Below, in pieces: positions 13,501-26,165 of a stretch of DNA of 64,000 bases (positions within the stretch are counted from its first letter, which is position 1; each line of letters opens with the position of its first letter). Under the pieces are notes generated by a model. The model worked only from the letters and a program-made list of their open reading frames with translations. It searched no databases and had not been told where the DNA came from. The DNA comes from Camarhynchus parvulus (Eukaryota > Chordata > Aves > Passeriformes > Thraupidae). The position numbers and the translations under genes were made by a program. The stretch lies in contig NC_044573.1 of assembly GCF_901933205.1 (NCBI RefSeq), forward strand, positions 51,579,493-51,643,492, given 5' to 3'.

Positions 13501-16130
13501 TTACCTCACTCCTCAATACCCAACTTTTCAAACTTAGTAATCTCTTTTTTTAGTAATAGAACACAAAATAGGGGGTTAGAAAAAAGGGCTGGTTAGAAAG
13601 TCTAGCCACCATGTTGTCATGAATTTCATTGTGACTAAGTCCCCTATTTGGCTTTAGAAAGCTCATCCTGGCTTTCTGCCTGCATGTAGCTGCCCCAAAA
13701 CATGTATTCATAGTTCCCACACCATTCTGTTACAAAGGCTTGGCCATAATTTGCAAACTTGTGCCACGATCTTAACATTAAATTATTTCAATCTGTGATT
13801 TGGCTTGTGTGGGTTAAAACTGTAATTTGATGTCTTTGTATAGCAACTATTGCCTTATTTTAAAGGAAAATGACAAATATTTTCCCTAATTTTCCCTAGT
13901 CTTTGCTTCTCTGCCCATGGGAGTAATATTAGCAAAATCACCACCAGTGCATGTCAAAGGCACTTGGCCACTGTGTAGACTGACAAATGGCTCACCATTT
14001 TGGAGGCTCCAGGGGACAGTTTTGAGTGGCAGTGTATAACTCGGGTGCTTCTCAGTTCATTTTTCCTATTGAATTTGCTTTCCAAAGACTACTTCAAATC
14101 CTAACAATAATTTATTCTTTGCCTTTTATTTTCTACAAGGATTGGTCAGTCTGCTCTGATTTGCACTTCAGTAGCCTTTGAAGACTCGAATACCATTAGA
14201 GTGAACAGTGAAAAGATTCATCATCTAAAATGTGAGCTGATGTCCTGAAGAGACCATCAGCCTGAGACAAACATCACCAAGGCAGGTTTGGTGTTCCTGC
14301 CCTGGGAGTAAAGGAGCAAGCAATAGAGGAGGTGTAGGTGAGTCACCTCTGAATGCAGACTTAGAGAAGTACTATTAATCCTATCTTTTAATGCCCTCTG
14401 TTGTCATGTGAGTAGGGTCACATACTGGTGACAGGTGTCTTCTGTCTGCAGCAGCATAAGAAAGCTCCTGATCAAAGCCTGGTGCATCCTAGTAGAGGAG
14501 GTAATCTCCACTAGGGTACCCCAGTGCTCTGCTCCTGTGGTTCAGAGCTTCACCTGCTGCTGTGGCCAGCTGCTTAAACTGGGGTCACAGGTGTTGCTGG
14601 GAAGGACAGAAACCTGGGAGTTTGACTACTGCCAAAGTCACAGGGAAGAAAAGAACAACTGGAAGCTTGGCTGGTCAGCTCTCTACAGTAGCAACAATCT
14701 CTCTCCTCTTTAAAGTAAGAACAAAGGGAGAATGAAACTAAACTGGAAAGTAAAAGGATGTAGCTGTTGAGGTCTGTTTAGAAAGTTCTTGGGCACATCC
14801 TGACCTCACAGCATGTGCACTGGTACTTTTGATTGCAGGGGATTTGCTGAGTGAGGGGACAAGTGGACTGGCAGGTGGGGCATTTTGTGTAGTGCTTCTA
14901 ATGATGTAATGATGACGGTTTGGGCTTAGAGTGAAAATATGCATTTTGAACATAGCTACTTCCTCTTGCTTGTATTATTTAAGTAACTAGGAAGAACAGA
15001 ACTGCCCAATTTGCAGACCACAAACGTGAAATATATTTAGCGTATATTCTCCAAAATGAGCAATTTTATTTTTATCAAAATGCACTCAGTTTTGTTCAAG
15101 TAACAGATGGAAATCAATGGGTTTTAATGTAACCCAGAAGAGCAAGTTGTAGTCTTATTCCCTTAAGTACCCCTTTGTTGTTCAGACCACAGCTGTAAAG
15201 GGATTTGAACCTCATCACAATAAATGCCAGTACAGATATTTGAAAGTTAGGCCACAGACTTTGTGGTCCACTGGAGAAGGTGTCTGCTGTTCCTTAGAGT
15301 TATGTAAAGTGAGACAGAAATGAAATAGCATCTTTTTCATGCTGTTAATGTCATAACTAGCCATGGTGTTCAAATTCAGCATTTTATATATAGCTTGTGT
15401 ATTAAAAAATAAATGTCTACCATTAGGCTGGAGAAGTATCTCTGCAGTGTGCATTCTGAATGTAGAGATTGCTATAGTGCAGTCAGTTCTCGGACTGAAT
15501 TCTCTTTGCTTTCTATTAGGCAGATAGGCCCCTCTGTATGTGTATTGTGTAAATAGAAGTTCAACACACATATTGACACATATATATACCCATATGTATA
15601 CACACAGGATCTTCTGCAGAAACAAATGATGACAGTTGGATGTTAAATGGCAGTTACTTACTTTACATGGGAAGAAATCAGGCACTGTGGAAGGCATAAT
15701 TTTTGACACGGGCAGTAATGCCACCATAACTCCAAACTGACAGCCCCTTGTCCTCTTACTTTTCTCCTGGGAATAAGGCTGGTCAGCTGCTGGCCATCCT
15801 GCCCAAAGCAACAGGAACAGCCTGTGGCTGCAGGACTCTGCAGTTCCTGCATTTCTGCAGGCAGAACAGTGCCTGGCTAGCTGTCTATATATAATTTTCT
15901 TAGCTTGTTTACTATGTACAATACAACAAGTTGTTCTTATATAATAATGGTTCTCAGTTTGGCTCTGAAATTTACACCTGACAGATGAAATGGGATAAAA
16001 GAGAGGGAGGTCACCCCTCTTCTGTGACTGGTATTAAACTGAAAAACCATTCTCTAGAGAATGGAGTGGCTTAACAGGAGTGCTGTTAGTCATTGAGTAG
16101 GAAGAGGCAGTGAGTCACACAATACTTAGT
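10512..16130. other. Intergenic, no gene seen
   Basis: This AT-rich region lies between AIG1 and ADAT2. The longest ORFs (a 198-codon ORF on - at 15215-15811, and 94- and 92-codon ORFs) have no recognisable domains. A T10 run lies at about 11761-11770. I saw no clear repeats. Confidence 0.5.
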
Positions 16131-16134
16131 GAGG

Positions 16135-16420
16135 CAGCAAAATTACAGTAATGGAGGACCTCAACTACCTGTGCATATTCTGGCCAAGAGTTACCATGGA
16201 GCAAGCTATGAAGAGGGAATTTCTTGAATCTTCATATCTTGGAATGGAGTACACCAAGGCAGGGAGGACTTTCAAGCAAGGGTGAAGCTTAGGAGATGGC
16301 TCATTGGAGATGTAATCGTAGCTGAGCCACTAAGCAATACTGACCACAACATAATTAGATTCACCTGCTTGGGATGTCATAAGTTCCTGGCTCCTTTGGT
16401 ACAGTGTAAGGTGCCAAGCT
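16135..16420 (+). repeat. Old CR1-like LINE fragment, endonuclease part
   Basis: One frame opens VMEDLNYLCIFW, resembling the endonuclease GDFN-x-PDICW segment. After a frameshift another frame reads GDVIVAEPLSNTDHNIIRF, which fits the CR1 endonuclease block ending in the SDH motif (here TDH). In-frame stops and the frameshift show it is a dead fossil. The ends are approximate. Confidence 0.55.
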
Positions 16421-19400
16421 TTGTACAGTAACCCTAAACACTGGGGACGAGAGGTGGAGAGGACAGGAATGTGGGTGGGGGAAAGATGAAAGAAGATGTT
16501 ACCATCCAAAGGTTACCTGCCTCCAGCAGACAGTTGTACAAAGGAGCCCCCTTGGCACAAACAATGGGAGCTTTTGCTGTCCAATGGGAATGTTTTGCAG
16601 TGAATGCTTATTAGGCAGCTCTGGGGAGTTGTGTAAGAAGGCAGCCAAGAGAGGATAAAACAACCTGGTTAGAAAAATTACCTTGCCTAGGTGTAGCCCA
16701 CAGTTAGGTGCATACAGTCCAGAGACAGCACTCAGTCAAAATGGGTTTTTGTCTCTTTCTGCCAAGGCCTTAGAGTTATGCAGGATTTTGAGCCCATTCC
16801 TTGGAGAAAGGGTTTACTGAGGCCAACCTGTCTGCAGAAATGGTGCAATAGACATCCTGCCAAGGACGGCACAGTGTGTAAAATCCCAGGTCTGAGGGAA
16901 AAGTATGCAGGCACGTGACAGTATATTGTGGTACTTTTAATGTCAGAACCACTGGTGGGATAGCTGTAGTTAGAGACACACATAAATGCATTGGTATCAT
17001 TATGTTCCAACTCTTTCTAGCATTGCAGAGGTTTTGAAAGGAGCCACAATACTGACTAGGCAGTAAGCTTAGAAAGAGATCCACTGGATGGACCTATCAT
17101 ACAATTAAACCAAGAGCACTTGTGAAGTCAAGCACCTGGCTGTCACTGCAGTCAGGGTTACAGACATGGGTGTCACTGCACAGTGTTGCAGGCCCCCGTT
17201 TGTAGTGGCCCACAGCTCAGCCCTGTGTGATGTGTAGTGCTTTTCCTACAGTGGGAAGTCCAAACAGCCAAAACCATCCCAGGGGTTAGCCAGACCCTGC
17301 CTGCAAACAAGTATTCTGCTCTGCTTGTGAACTCAGCTCCCCCACAGGGTGGCATATATACTGGCATGTGCCATAGGAATGGTTGATGTGTGTGTCTGGA
17401 GATTTCAGGCTAACTCAAAGCAAAAAATAAATAAATAAAAAACCCCAAAAGAGATGTAAGGCTTTGCTTAATAGAGCATTAATTATGCAGGTACTGAAAG
17501 ATTTCTAGTCCCTTTCAGCCCTCAGAATTTAGATTCTGCTGGATATACTTAATTTTTTAAAGCCCTCTACATTTTGCAGTTTACACATTTGCATAGCGTA
17601 GGACTACTGTCAGGAACATATATCTACAGATCTGGGGCAGGAGCTGTTCTCATCATTACAGTGGGATGGAAAAGAGAAAACTGTTCAAAGGAGGAGGATG
17701 GGGGAAGGGAAGCATTTCCATATATTTTTTAAGGAATCATAAAGACACACAGGCAAGCGTGTCAATCATGAGACACAGTTCTCTCTTTAATATTGTCAGG
17801 AACACAAAAGTTCACAGAGCACATGTGTGAGAGGGTGCTGCGCTGCCTTGACTACATGATCTGCATGATACATGTCAGAAGATGGGAATGTTGCTATGGC
17901 AATTCTTCTCTCTCCTGAATACTAAGTTGTCGAAGAAGCCAGTTCGCAGTCAGGCAGGCTCACTTATGAACTTGCCTGCTTGAAGGTGCTAAATACTATT
18001 TATAGCTTCTCTTGCAAGGAGTCAACATTGTTCTCTGCCCTGGCCTCTTAAGGCCCTGTGCCCCAGCCCTCCAATATTCCTGATGTTTATGTGATTTGGA
18101 AGCTGCTGAGGGCAGAGATTTAACTGAATTTTGTGCTGGAGAGTGTTGGGGTTTTCACTCAGTCTATACAGTGTCCTTCAATTTTCGTCTTGCTAAGAAG
18201 GCAACAGACGGATGGGCCTTTCTGCATTTCCAAAAGTCATCTTGCTGTTTTTATAAAGTTCTGGATTGAGTAACTCATTTATCTTTACTTTCAGTCTGCA
18301 GAGGAGTAGCCTGTTCTCTCTAATGCTTCCCCCTGGCAGGACAGCAAGAGAGGGACTGGCAGCGTCTTGGTGCCCCCTACCAATTTTTTCACTGGGTGAC
18401 CCTTGAGCCCATCCTGTCCTTGCTTCTGTTATGGAGCCATTCCCACTGTGCTGTGTGGGTGCTGCCATGGGAAAGGGATGCCTGCACCAACAGCTCTCCT
18501 ACTGGACCTGTGATTTCCCTTAGAAATAATGCTCTGTTCTCCTTCCTTCCCAGCACTTCTTTGTGGAAGCAAAGCAGCTTTGTTGTAGAGGTGGCAAACT
18601 TCAGTAGATGCAGGGATTCCGGTATTACAGTGTCTCCCAATGTCCATGCTGTATCATGTTTTCTGGTAGCAGTCTTTGTTTTCAGCTATTTTCCTTTAAC
18701 CTAAGTTTCATTTTGTAATTGGAATATTCCTTGCTAGGAAATTCTATGTGTCTGATTCAGGCTAAATTTTCTAAGATGGCTCAGGCACTCCAAAACTGAA
18801 CATAAGCAAAACCAGCTGTAGGAAACTCGGCAGGTAGGCAGAATGTAAAATCCCGATCTTATGTGCTGTAAATTAATCTGGACAACATAGGAAGAAAAAA
18901 ACAGTTGCTCTGCTTACCTGTGTGATGCTGGGTATTTTACCTAATTTTACTGCCTCACAGTTGGCCAGTAACTTCTTTTATATTTTGATGTGTTTATTTA
19001 GCACCTCCCATGGGCTCTAAAAGTACTAAAACAAATGAGTTCTGCAAGAGCAAATGATCAAGGCAAAGGTGCCATTGAAAATTATGACAATTTGTTTACC
19101 AGAATACTCCAATACCCACCTCAAACAGAGAACGTACCCAGCATCTGGATTTGATCCTTCAGTGATCAGTTAAAGAATAGCAAAGCCAACAGAAAATACA
19201 ATAATCTGTCACAGAGAGAAATGTGACCAAAAGAACAAGAAAAGATCACTTTAATGTCCAATTCCAATAAGATAACAAAACTCTCAGACAAGTCACAGGA
19301 TCAGGTACAAGAAGAGACATTTGCAAATACAGGACATCTTTGGAAACTGCAGGAGCAGATGCTCTCCAGAGAAATGTGTCTTCTTGATATAGCATTCATT

Positions 19401-22400
19401 TGCACCTGTAAGAACAAGAAATAAGTGGAAGAATTTCAAAATCAAGCCTTGACTCTGTAACACATATGCAGGCATAATTTAGATTGCCCAAAAATGTCAA
19501 TGACTTAGTTATTTATTTTATGTCTTGTTTCTGCTGTGCTCATCAAGAGATCATTACTTAGTCCAGCTGGTCTGAGGATTTGGTACCCATGTGACTCAGA
19601 GGCAGGGATTCAAACCACATTGGCCAGTACAGAGATGTCAAAAAATTTCCATAGTGCAAGGGACACAGAAATGAAAAGTATTTGCTGGTTTAGAGGGATT
19701 AACACAGAGAGGTCGATTAGCAGCTTGCAGCTGCCTACACCTAGGATTCTTAAACTATGCTCTCTCTTCTTTCTTTTCCATCTGAGCCCATTTTGTTTCC
19801 AGAGATTCAAGGGATGAACTTGAGAAGCCACTCCTGCTGCAGGTACTTTCCGTGTTTCTGAGCAAGCAGGCCAAGAAGAACAGCAGACCAAGATAATTTT
19901 CCAACAGAATTGCACACCAGCTAGAGAAGGATGATGAAGTGCAGAAGATTTGCTGACAGCACAGCTCTCTCTGTTGAAGGGGACCGGCAATTCTTACAGG
20001 CAGGATTGCCCCCAGGTCAGAGCGTTGTGCTGCTGCAGCTTGCCCAGAGCAGCTGTAGATGTCATGTCTGAAAGACTGAAAAGCTTAAATTCCCTGCTCA
20101 AAGAGCAGCTTTTACCTCGTGCTGCCAGAAGCTGTCCATGACCACAAAGCCTCATCTGGGATGTGACCATGAGAGCTTCCTGAAGCAGCCGTGCTGCTTG
20201 CAGGCTGCCTGCCTCTAGTGACCACAGTGTGATCCCTTTGCTTTCCCCAGTGAAGCCGAGGATCACTTGTCCATCCCTGGAACAGCTCCTCTGCATTCAC
20301 AGCCATGAAAAACCACAGGAGCTGGAGTAAACCGAGATTTAGTCAGAAAGAGGGTCTGAATCCAATTAGAGCAAAATAAACAGTCAACATGATACATTTC
20401 CTTCTCACCTCTGCAGAAGCTAATCTAGCTGATCCCTTTGTGTTGTAACAGGAAAATCCCTGATACCTTACTGCTCCACAGCCAGCGCTGGAGGGCACAG
20501 CACAGGCAGCAAACACCAGCTGGGCCTCCAGCCCACCCAGCTCTGCCTTTGGCACTGCAAGCCAGCAGCTGCCTCTGGTGCCTCCTCAAACTTTCTGCTA
20601 CAGAGCCTACAGGCAAGCGCTGACTTGGGGCCACATCTCATTTTCTTTTCCCAAATAAGCATTCTGCTTTGCTGCTGTGATGCAAGTTTCCTAAATAAGA
20701 TATTCTGGGAAAGAGATCTTCCTGTGTGCTTTTGAGAGGAGACAGTCCTTTCTTTCGGGAGGCCTGTCATTCTCACAGGCTGCACTGACATCCTGTGGCA
20801 CGACTTCCCTGCCTGGAAAGAGCATCAAGGGACAGCTTTCCCCCTCCATGTCCCCTCTCTGCAAGTCACTCTTGCCTCATCCAAGGAGGGGAAGGGGCAC
20901 CTGCCCCCTTGCTGGGTCCAGCACCAGCTCCTGCCCACTGTGCCTGGCAGGCACAGCTCCTGATGTCACCTCAGCTGCCACTCATCCTGCCACCATCAGC
21001 CTGGGAATGAGGGACCAGCCCCCCACCTCATTTGGCATCTGAATCACTGCCCACAGCATCAGGGCTGTGCGAGCATGAGCTGTAGTGACACAGCATGGGT
21101 GGGGTGTTGCTGGAAGGGTGGGAGCTTTATAAAGGGAAAAAATTATGAAAATCCCTCACCCCCCCCCAGCCCCACCATGCACCCCAGTCTCCTCTGCCCA
21201 CAGGGCACTGAGCCCTGCCATGGAGGGGCCAGCTGCATCCCTCAGCCCAGGCTAAGGCACTGTGGTGCAAAATAGCACCCAGCCCCTCAGAAGGCGAGTT
21301 TAATTTCACTTCCCCTTGGAGAATAGCGTTAATCCGGAACTTTTTAGGCACCACTCGATCAGCTGAATTACAGCTATTAGCTTTGGACTCTAGGCATTTT
21401 TATGAGATATTAGTTCCAGGGCTTGTGGTTTGGCATGGAAAGCATATTATTCACACACAAAACAACTGCATTAAAATAACATTAGGAATCTGGCTTAAAC
21501 TGACAAAACCTAGGAAACTCAGAATTAAGGCTGAAAGTATGTCCTTAACTCACCCACTGCGTGCCCGTGTGGCTGCCTGGGCGGTGTGTTGGCCCCACTG
21601 CCTCCAGCTGAGCCATACTCCCATCGCTGTTCCAGAGAGGAAACAGGCTGCACCTCGACTGAGGTCCCACCGCCCCTGGGAGCAACAATCCCACCTTGTG
21701 CCTTGGAGCCCTCATACAACCAGACAAGTTTTAGGATTTACATGTAATGCAACTTTTTTTCTGTGCATCTCTACGTAGAGCCAGGTTTCCTCCCCTGTCA
21801 CCAGCACCACTGTGGTCAGAGCAAAAGCTGCACACAGCTGGGGAGGCTGGAAGGAGGCAACACCAGCCCCGAGGGAGGAAGATGGGCCTTTCTGCAAGCT
21901 GCTGAGGAAAAACCCTTGGCTCAGAGAATGCCTTCTAGTGTTCACTTTGTGGATCACCTCTCTATGAGGGAGCTGAGGCCAAGAAGTAGTGTGAAGACAC
22001 AGGTTGCTCTGTCTGGAGCTGGGGAGGGATGGGGGGAAACTTGTGCAGGAGTTGTCCCAAATGGCTCCCCTTTTGCAGGGCTTTCGGTCGTGGGAAGTGA
22101 CACTACACACAGAGAAATTTGTGTCATAGCATCCAGTGGCTGAAAAACAAGGGAGCATCCCTAAAAGGGTCACACAGCGGGTCAAGAAGGAGCAGTGCTG
22201 CGTGCGCTCCTGGTCTGAACATCTGCTGTTCTCCAGTTTTTCTCCCAGAGCCCTGTCCTTGATCACGGGACACAAATATCCAAATGCTCTCCTGGACCCT
22301 GGCTCTCCAGAAGGTGCCTCTGAGCTGTGGAAAAGGTGATCTCAATTGCAGCACGCTCGCTGCAAGAGAAAACAAACAAAGCGGCAGCCTCAGCAGAATC

Positions 22401-23890
22401 ACAGCTCACATCATCCAAGATATGAATTACCACAGGCCTCTAGGAAGGACTGATCTCCTCACTCCTGGAGCATAGCTCATTTTTAAGATGTTCTTCCTCT
22501 GTGGCCAAATATTTGCCTCCACATGGCAGAAAAATCAGCTCCTCTAAAGCCCTGTTTGAAATAAGCTTCACTTCTGCTCTACCCATTCCTTTTATTTAGG
22601 AGCTCTGCTGTTCTGTAGGAAACAATCCAAGATGCTCATGCATGAGGGATCTCTCAAGAATAAACCACATTATAAAGAAAGAATCCAGAAGGCAGCAGCT
22701 AAAGAAAAAAATATTGTGTTGAAGTTGCAAGGTTGTCACATTGCTCTGTTAAAAGGGGGTGCACCTTAACCCTATTGGGTGTGATTTTTTTCCTCTCAGT
22801 GAGGTGAGAAATACATTTACTATTCCCATCTTGGAAGCAAAATAAATAGAATAATTATTTCCTTTCCCAGCAAAGGAAAATGAAGCTGAGCTTTTAAAAG
22901 CTGTGCTTTTTACTTGCGTGCCTTAAGCCAACATATTCCCTCGCTGGCTGGCATTTGCAACAGACCACAAACACATTGCTACACGTGGCACCAAATTTGT
23001 GTTTCAGGTCAGAATTGAGATGTTCTGGTGATAAACGAGAGATGCTTGTTCTATGGACATCTTGTCCCAGAAACACTGTAGCTAAATTTACCATAGAGCA
23101 CTACCAGTTTAATTCTTCCTTAGGAGGTTTTTTAATGAAGGAAAAAAATAGTTTTTATTGTTCTGGAACCATTTTCTAAACATAATTTGGGACCTCAGTA
23201 TGGGGCCACATTGGTCTTCTTTAAAAGTTGCTGAGTGTCTCCATGTGTCTCAGAGTGCAGACAGCGCCACGGATGTTCACCACTTATGAAAGATGAGTCT
23301 GAAATGAGCAGGTGTTGCACAACACAGGGCTTGTGTCACCCTTGTCCTTTGGATCTCATGAGACAGACAGAGCTGGGCCAGTGTGCATACATGCAGAGCA
23401 TTTCCAGAAAATCATGGCATATAGGCCAGGATGGGTTTTCAGGTGTCACAGGGAAGGGTCTCTTATCTTACCCATGCACGTCTGCAATCCCCACAAAAAA
23501 AATTTTACCAGAAAATAAAAAGAAGTTGAGAGTGCAGGTGTGTGCATTTTATTAAGCCCACTGTGTCCCTTGCAGAAAATGGTTGAAATGGGAGGTGATT
23601 GTTTCCATATTAAGGAAGCCTTAAGAATGACTGACAAGATCCACTTTTGCAGTTTTTATTTCTGCCAATCAAATCACTGAGGACAACAGTGAATAGTGCA
23701 TATTTAGAAAATGTATTTTTAAAGTTGGGCTTTGACTGAACAGTCTCTACTTCATGAGAAACTGAAGCCTTCCCTTCCCAGCAAGCTGTGACTTAAAAGC
23801 AGCAAGTGAAAGAGGGAAAAACCAAAGGTATAATGAAGAAACAAAACTATTTAAAAAAGTAGTCTTGCCAAATGGGCACCAGGACCCTAC
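16421..23890. other. Intergenic, no gene seen
   Basis: The sequence is mixed in composition, with GC-richer parts at about 20.4-21.3 kb and 21.5-22.4 kb. Those parts generate many overlapping ORFs on both strands (up to 187 codons at 21712-22275, -), none with a recognisable domain. An AAAT-type short tandem repeat lies at 17421-17440 and a C9 run at about 21160-21168. 21290-21530 has the texture of conserved non-coding DNA (see findings). Confidence 0.5.
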
Positions 23891-23899
23891 ACCCTCTTT

Positions 23900-26165
23900 T
23901 CAGGCTTGGGAGCAAACTAGATGCTCATATATGAGGACACAGATCAGAAGGAATAGGCAAGGAAGAAGGCACAGTGTGGTAACCCCGTATGTTAAGGAGT
24001 GTTTTGATTTTCTGAAGTTTACTAATGGTGGCAATAAGATTGAGTGTTTATGGATAAGAATCTGTGTAAAGGCCAACAAGGCACTGGCTTTTTGAAAGGC
24101 AGACTTTGACCTGTCTAGGAGACTGGTTGACAGAGTCCCATGGCAGTCAGTCCACAAGGGTAAAGGGGTCCAGGAAGGCTGGACATTCTTCAAGAAGGAA
24201 ATCCCAAATGTGTAGGGGTAGGCTGAAAGATGAGCCAGTGGGGAAGAAGACCAGCTTGGCTGAACAGAAAGCTTTGGCTGGAATTTGGGGATGAAAAGAG
24301 CATTTATGACCTTTGGAAGAAGAGGCAGGCAACTCAGGAAGACTGCAAAGATGTTGTGAGGTTATGCAGGGAGAAAATTAGAAGGACCAAAGCCCAGATA
24401 GAACTTAATCTGGCTACTGCAGTAAAAGACAATAAAAAATGTTTCTATAAATATATCATCAACAACAGGAGGGCCAAGGAGAATCTGCATCTTTTATTAG
24501 ATGTGAAGGGAAATGACAAAGGGTGAGAAGACAACTAAGGTGCTTAATGCCTTTCTCTTAGTCTTTAACACAGCCAGTGATTGTTGGGGCACCAAGTGCC
24601 CTGAGCTGGAAGACAGAGGTGGAGAACAGAATGGAGCCCCCATGATCTAAGGGATGTTGGTCAGTGATCTGCAACGCAATTTATATACACACAAATTTAT
24701 AGTGCTGGATGGGATCCACCCAAGGGTGCTGAGGGAGCTGACAGAAGTGCTCACCAATCCACTTTCCATCATTCACCAGCAGTCCTGGCTAACTGAGGAG
24801 GTGCCAGTTACCAAATGTGAAACCCATCTGCAAGAACGGGAGGGTTGAGGATCCAGAGAACAACGGGCCTGTAAGTCTTGGTCCTAGAGAAGGTTGTAGA
24901 GCAAATCATCATGGGTGTCATCACAGGGTACATACAGGACAACTGGGAAATCAGGTTCAGCCAGGGTGGGTTTATGAAAGGTGGGTCCTACTTGACCAAC
25001 CTGATTTAAGTTTACAATAAGGTGACCCCACTTAGTGAATGAGGGGAAAGCTATGAATGTAGTCTACCTGGACTTTAGTAAATCCTTAGTCACCATTTCC
25101 TACAGCATTGTCCTGGAGAAACTGTCTGCTCATGCCTTGGTCTGGTGCACTGTTCACTGGGTAAAAAGCTGGCTGGATGGCAGGGCCCAGAGAGTGGTGG
25201 TGAATGGTGCTGCATCCAGCTGGTGATCTGTCGCTTTGTTGTTCTCCAGGGATCAGTGCTGGGGCCAGTTTAGCATGTGCATTGATGGTCTGGATGAGGG
25301 GATTGAGACACCAAGTTGGGTGGGAGTGTTGATCTGCTGGAGGACAGGAAGACTCTGCAGAGGGATCTGGACAGGCTGGACCAGTGGGCTGAGGCCAGTG
25401 ATATGAGGTTCAACAAGGCCAAGTGCTGGGTTCTGTCCTTGGATCACAACAACCCCAGGCAGGGCTATAGGCTGGGGAAGAGTACCTGGGAAGTGGCCTG
25501 GCAGAAAAGGACCTGGGGGTGCTGGTCAGCAGCTGAGCATGAGCCCCCTGTGCCCAGGTAGCCAAGAAGGCCGATGGCATGCTGGCCTGGATCAGCAATG
25601 GTGTGGCCAGCATGAGCAGGGCAGGGATTGTCCCCTGTACTCAGCACTGCTGAGGCTGCACCTCAAATCCTGTGATCAGTTCTGGGCCCCTCCCTGTGGG
25701 GAGGACACTGAGGGGTTGGAGTGTGTCCAGGAAAGGGCAACGGAGCTGGGGAAGGTCTGGAGCAGAAGTCCTGTGAGGAGCAGCTGAGGGAGCTGGGAGT
25801 GTTTGTCTGGAGAAAAGGAGGCTCAGAGGAGACCTTATCACTCTCTACAACTATGTAGAAGAGGTTGCAGCCAGGTAGGGGTAAGCCTCTTTTCCCAGGT
25901 AACAAGAGACAGGATGAGAGGAAATGGCCTCAAATCACACTAGGAGAGATTTAGATTAGATATTAGGAAAAGAATTTCTTCACTAAAAGGCTTGTTAAGC
26001 ATTGGAACAGGCTGTCCAGGGAAGTGATTGAGTCCCTTCTCTGGAGGTATTTAAAAGACATGTAGATGTGGTGCTTGTGTGTGTTGCTTAGTGGTGGACT
26101 TGGCAGTGGACAGCTGAACTTGATAATTTCAGACATCCCTTCTGATAAACAAATCTTTAATTCTG
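23900..26165 (+). repeat. CR1 LINE, 5'-truncated and internally deleted
   Basis: This is a defective CR1 retrotransposon carrying ORF2 remnants. In order: an endonuclease scrap (YVKECFDFL then ECLWIRICVKANKA, 23980-24090); a junction at about 24090 that skips the rest of the endonuclease; the linker (WLTESHGSQS, LYDLWKKRQATQEDCKDVV, KAQIELNLATAVKDNKKCFY, 24100-24520); and reverse-transcriptase blocks DGIHPRVLRELTEVLT (24707-), VYLDFSKSLVTISYS (25060-) and WVKSWLDGRAQRVVVNG. A thumb-like block [12 protein letters not shown] and the 3' UTR block (AGGAGACCTTATCACTCTC) follow. The end at about 26165 is a decayed tail. Multiple frameshifts and loss of the FADD box make it inactive. It is intergenic. 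Confidence 0.92.

Noticed and set aside
15215..15811. 198-codon ORF on the - strand
   Set aside because: No domain, membrane pattern or splice context recognised. The composition is non-coding-like, and one long ORF of this size by chance is not surprising in 64 kb.
21712..22275. 187-codon ORF on the - strand
   Set aside because: It overlaps other open frames on both strands in a GC-richer stretch. No recognisable motif.
24230..25787. Several ORFs of 60-98 codons that look like conserved protein
   Set aside because: The conservation is that of the CR1 LINE reverse transcriptase, annotated as one repeat rather than as genes.
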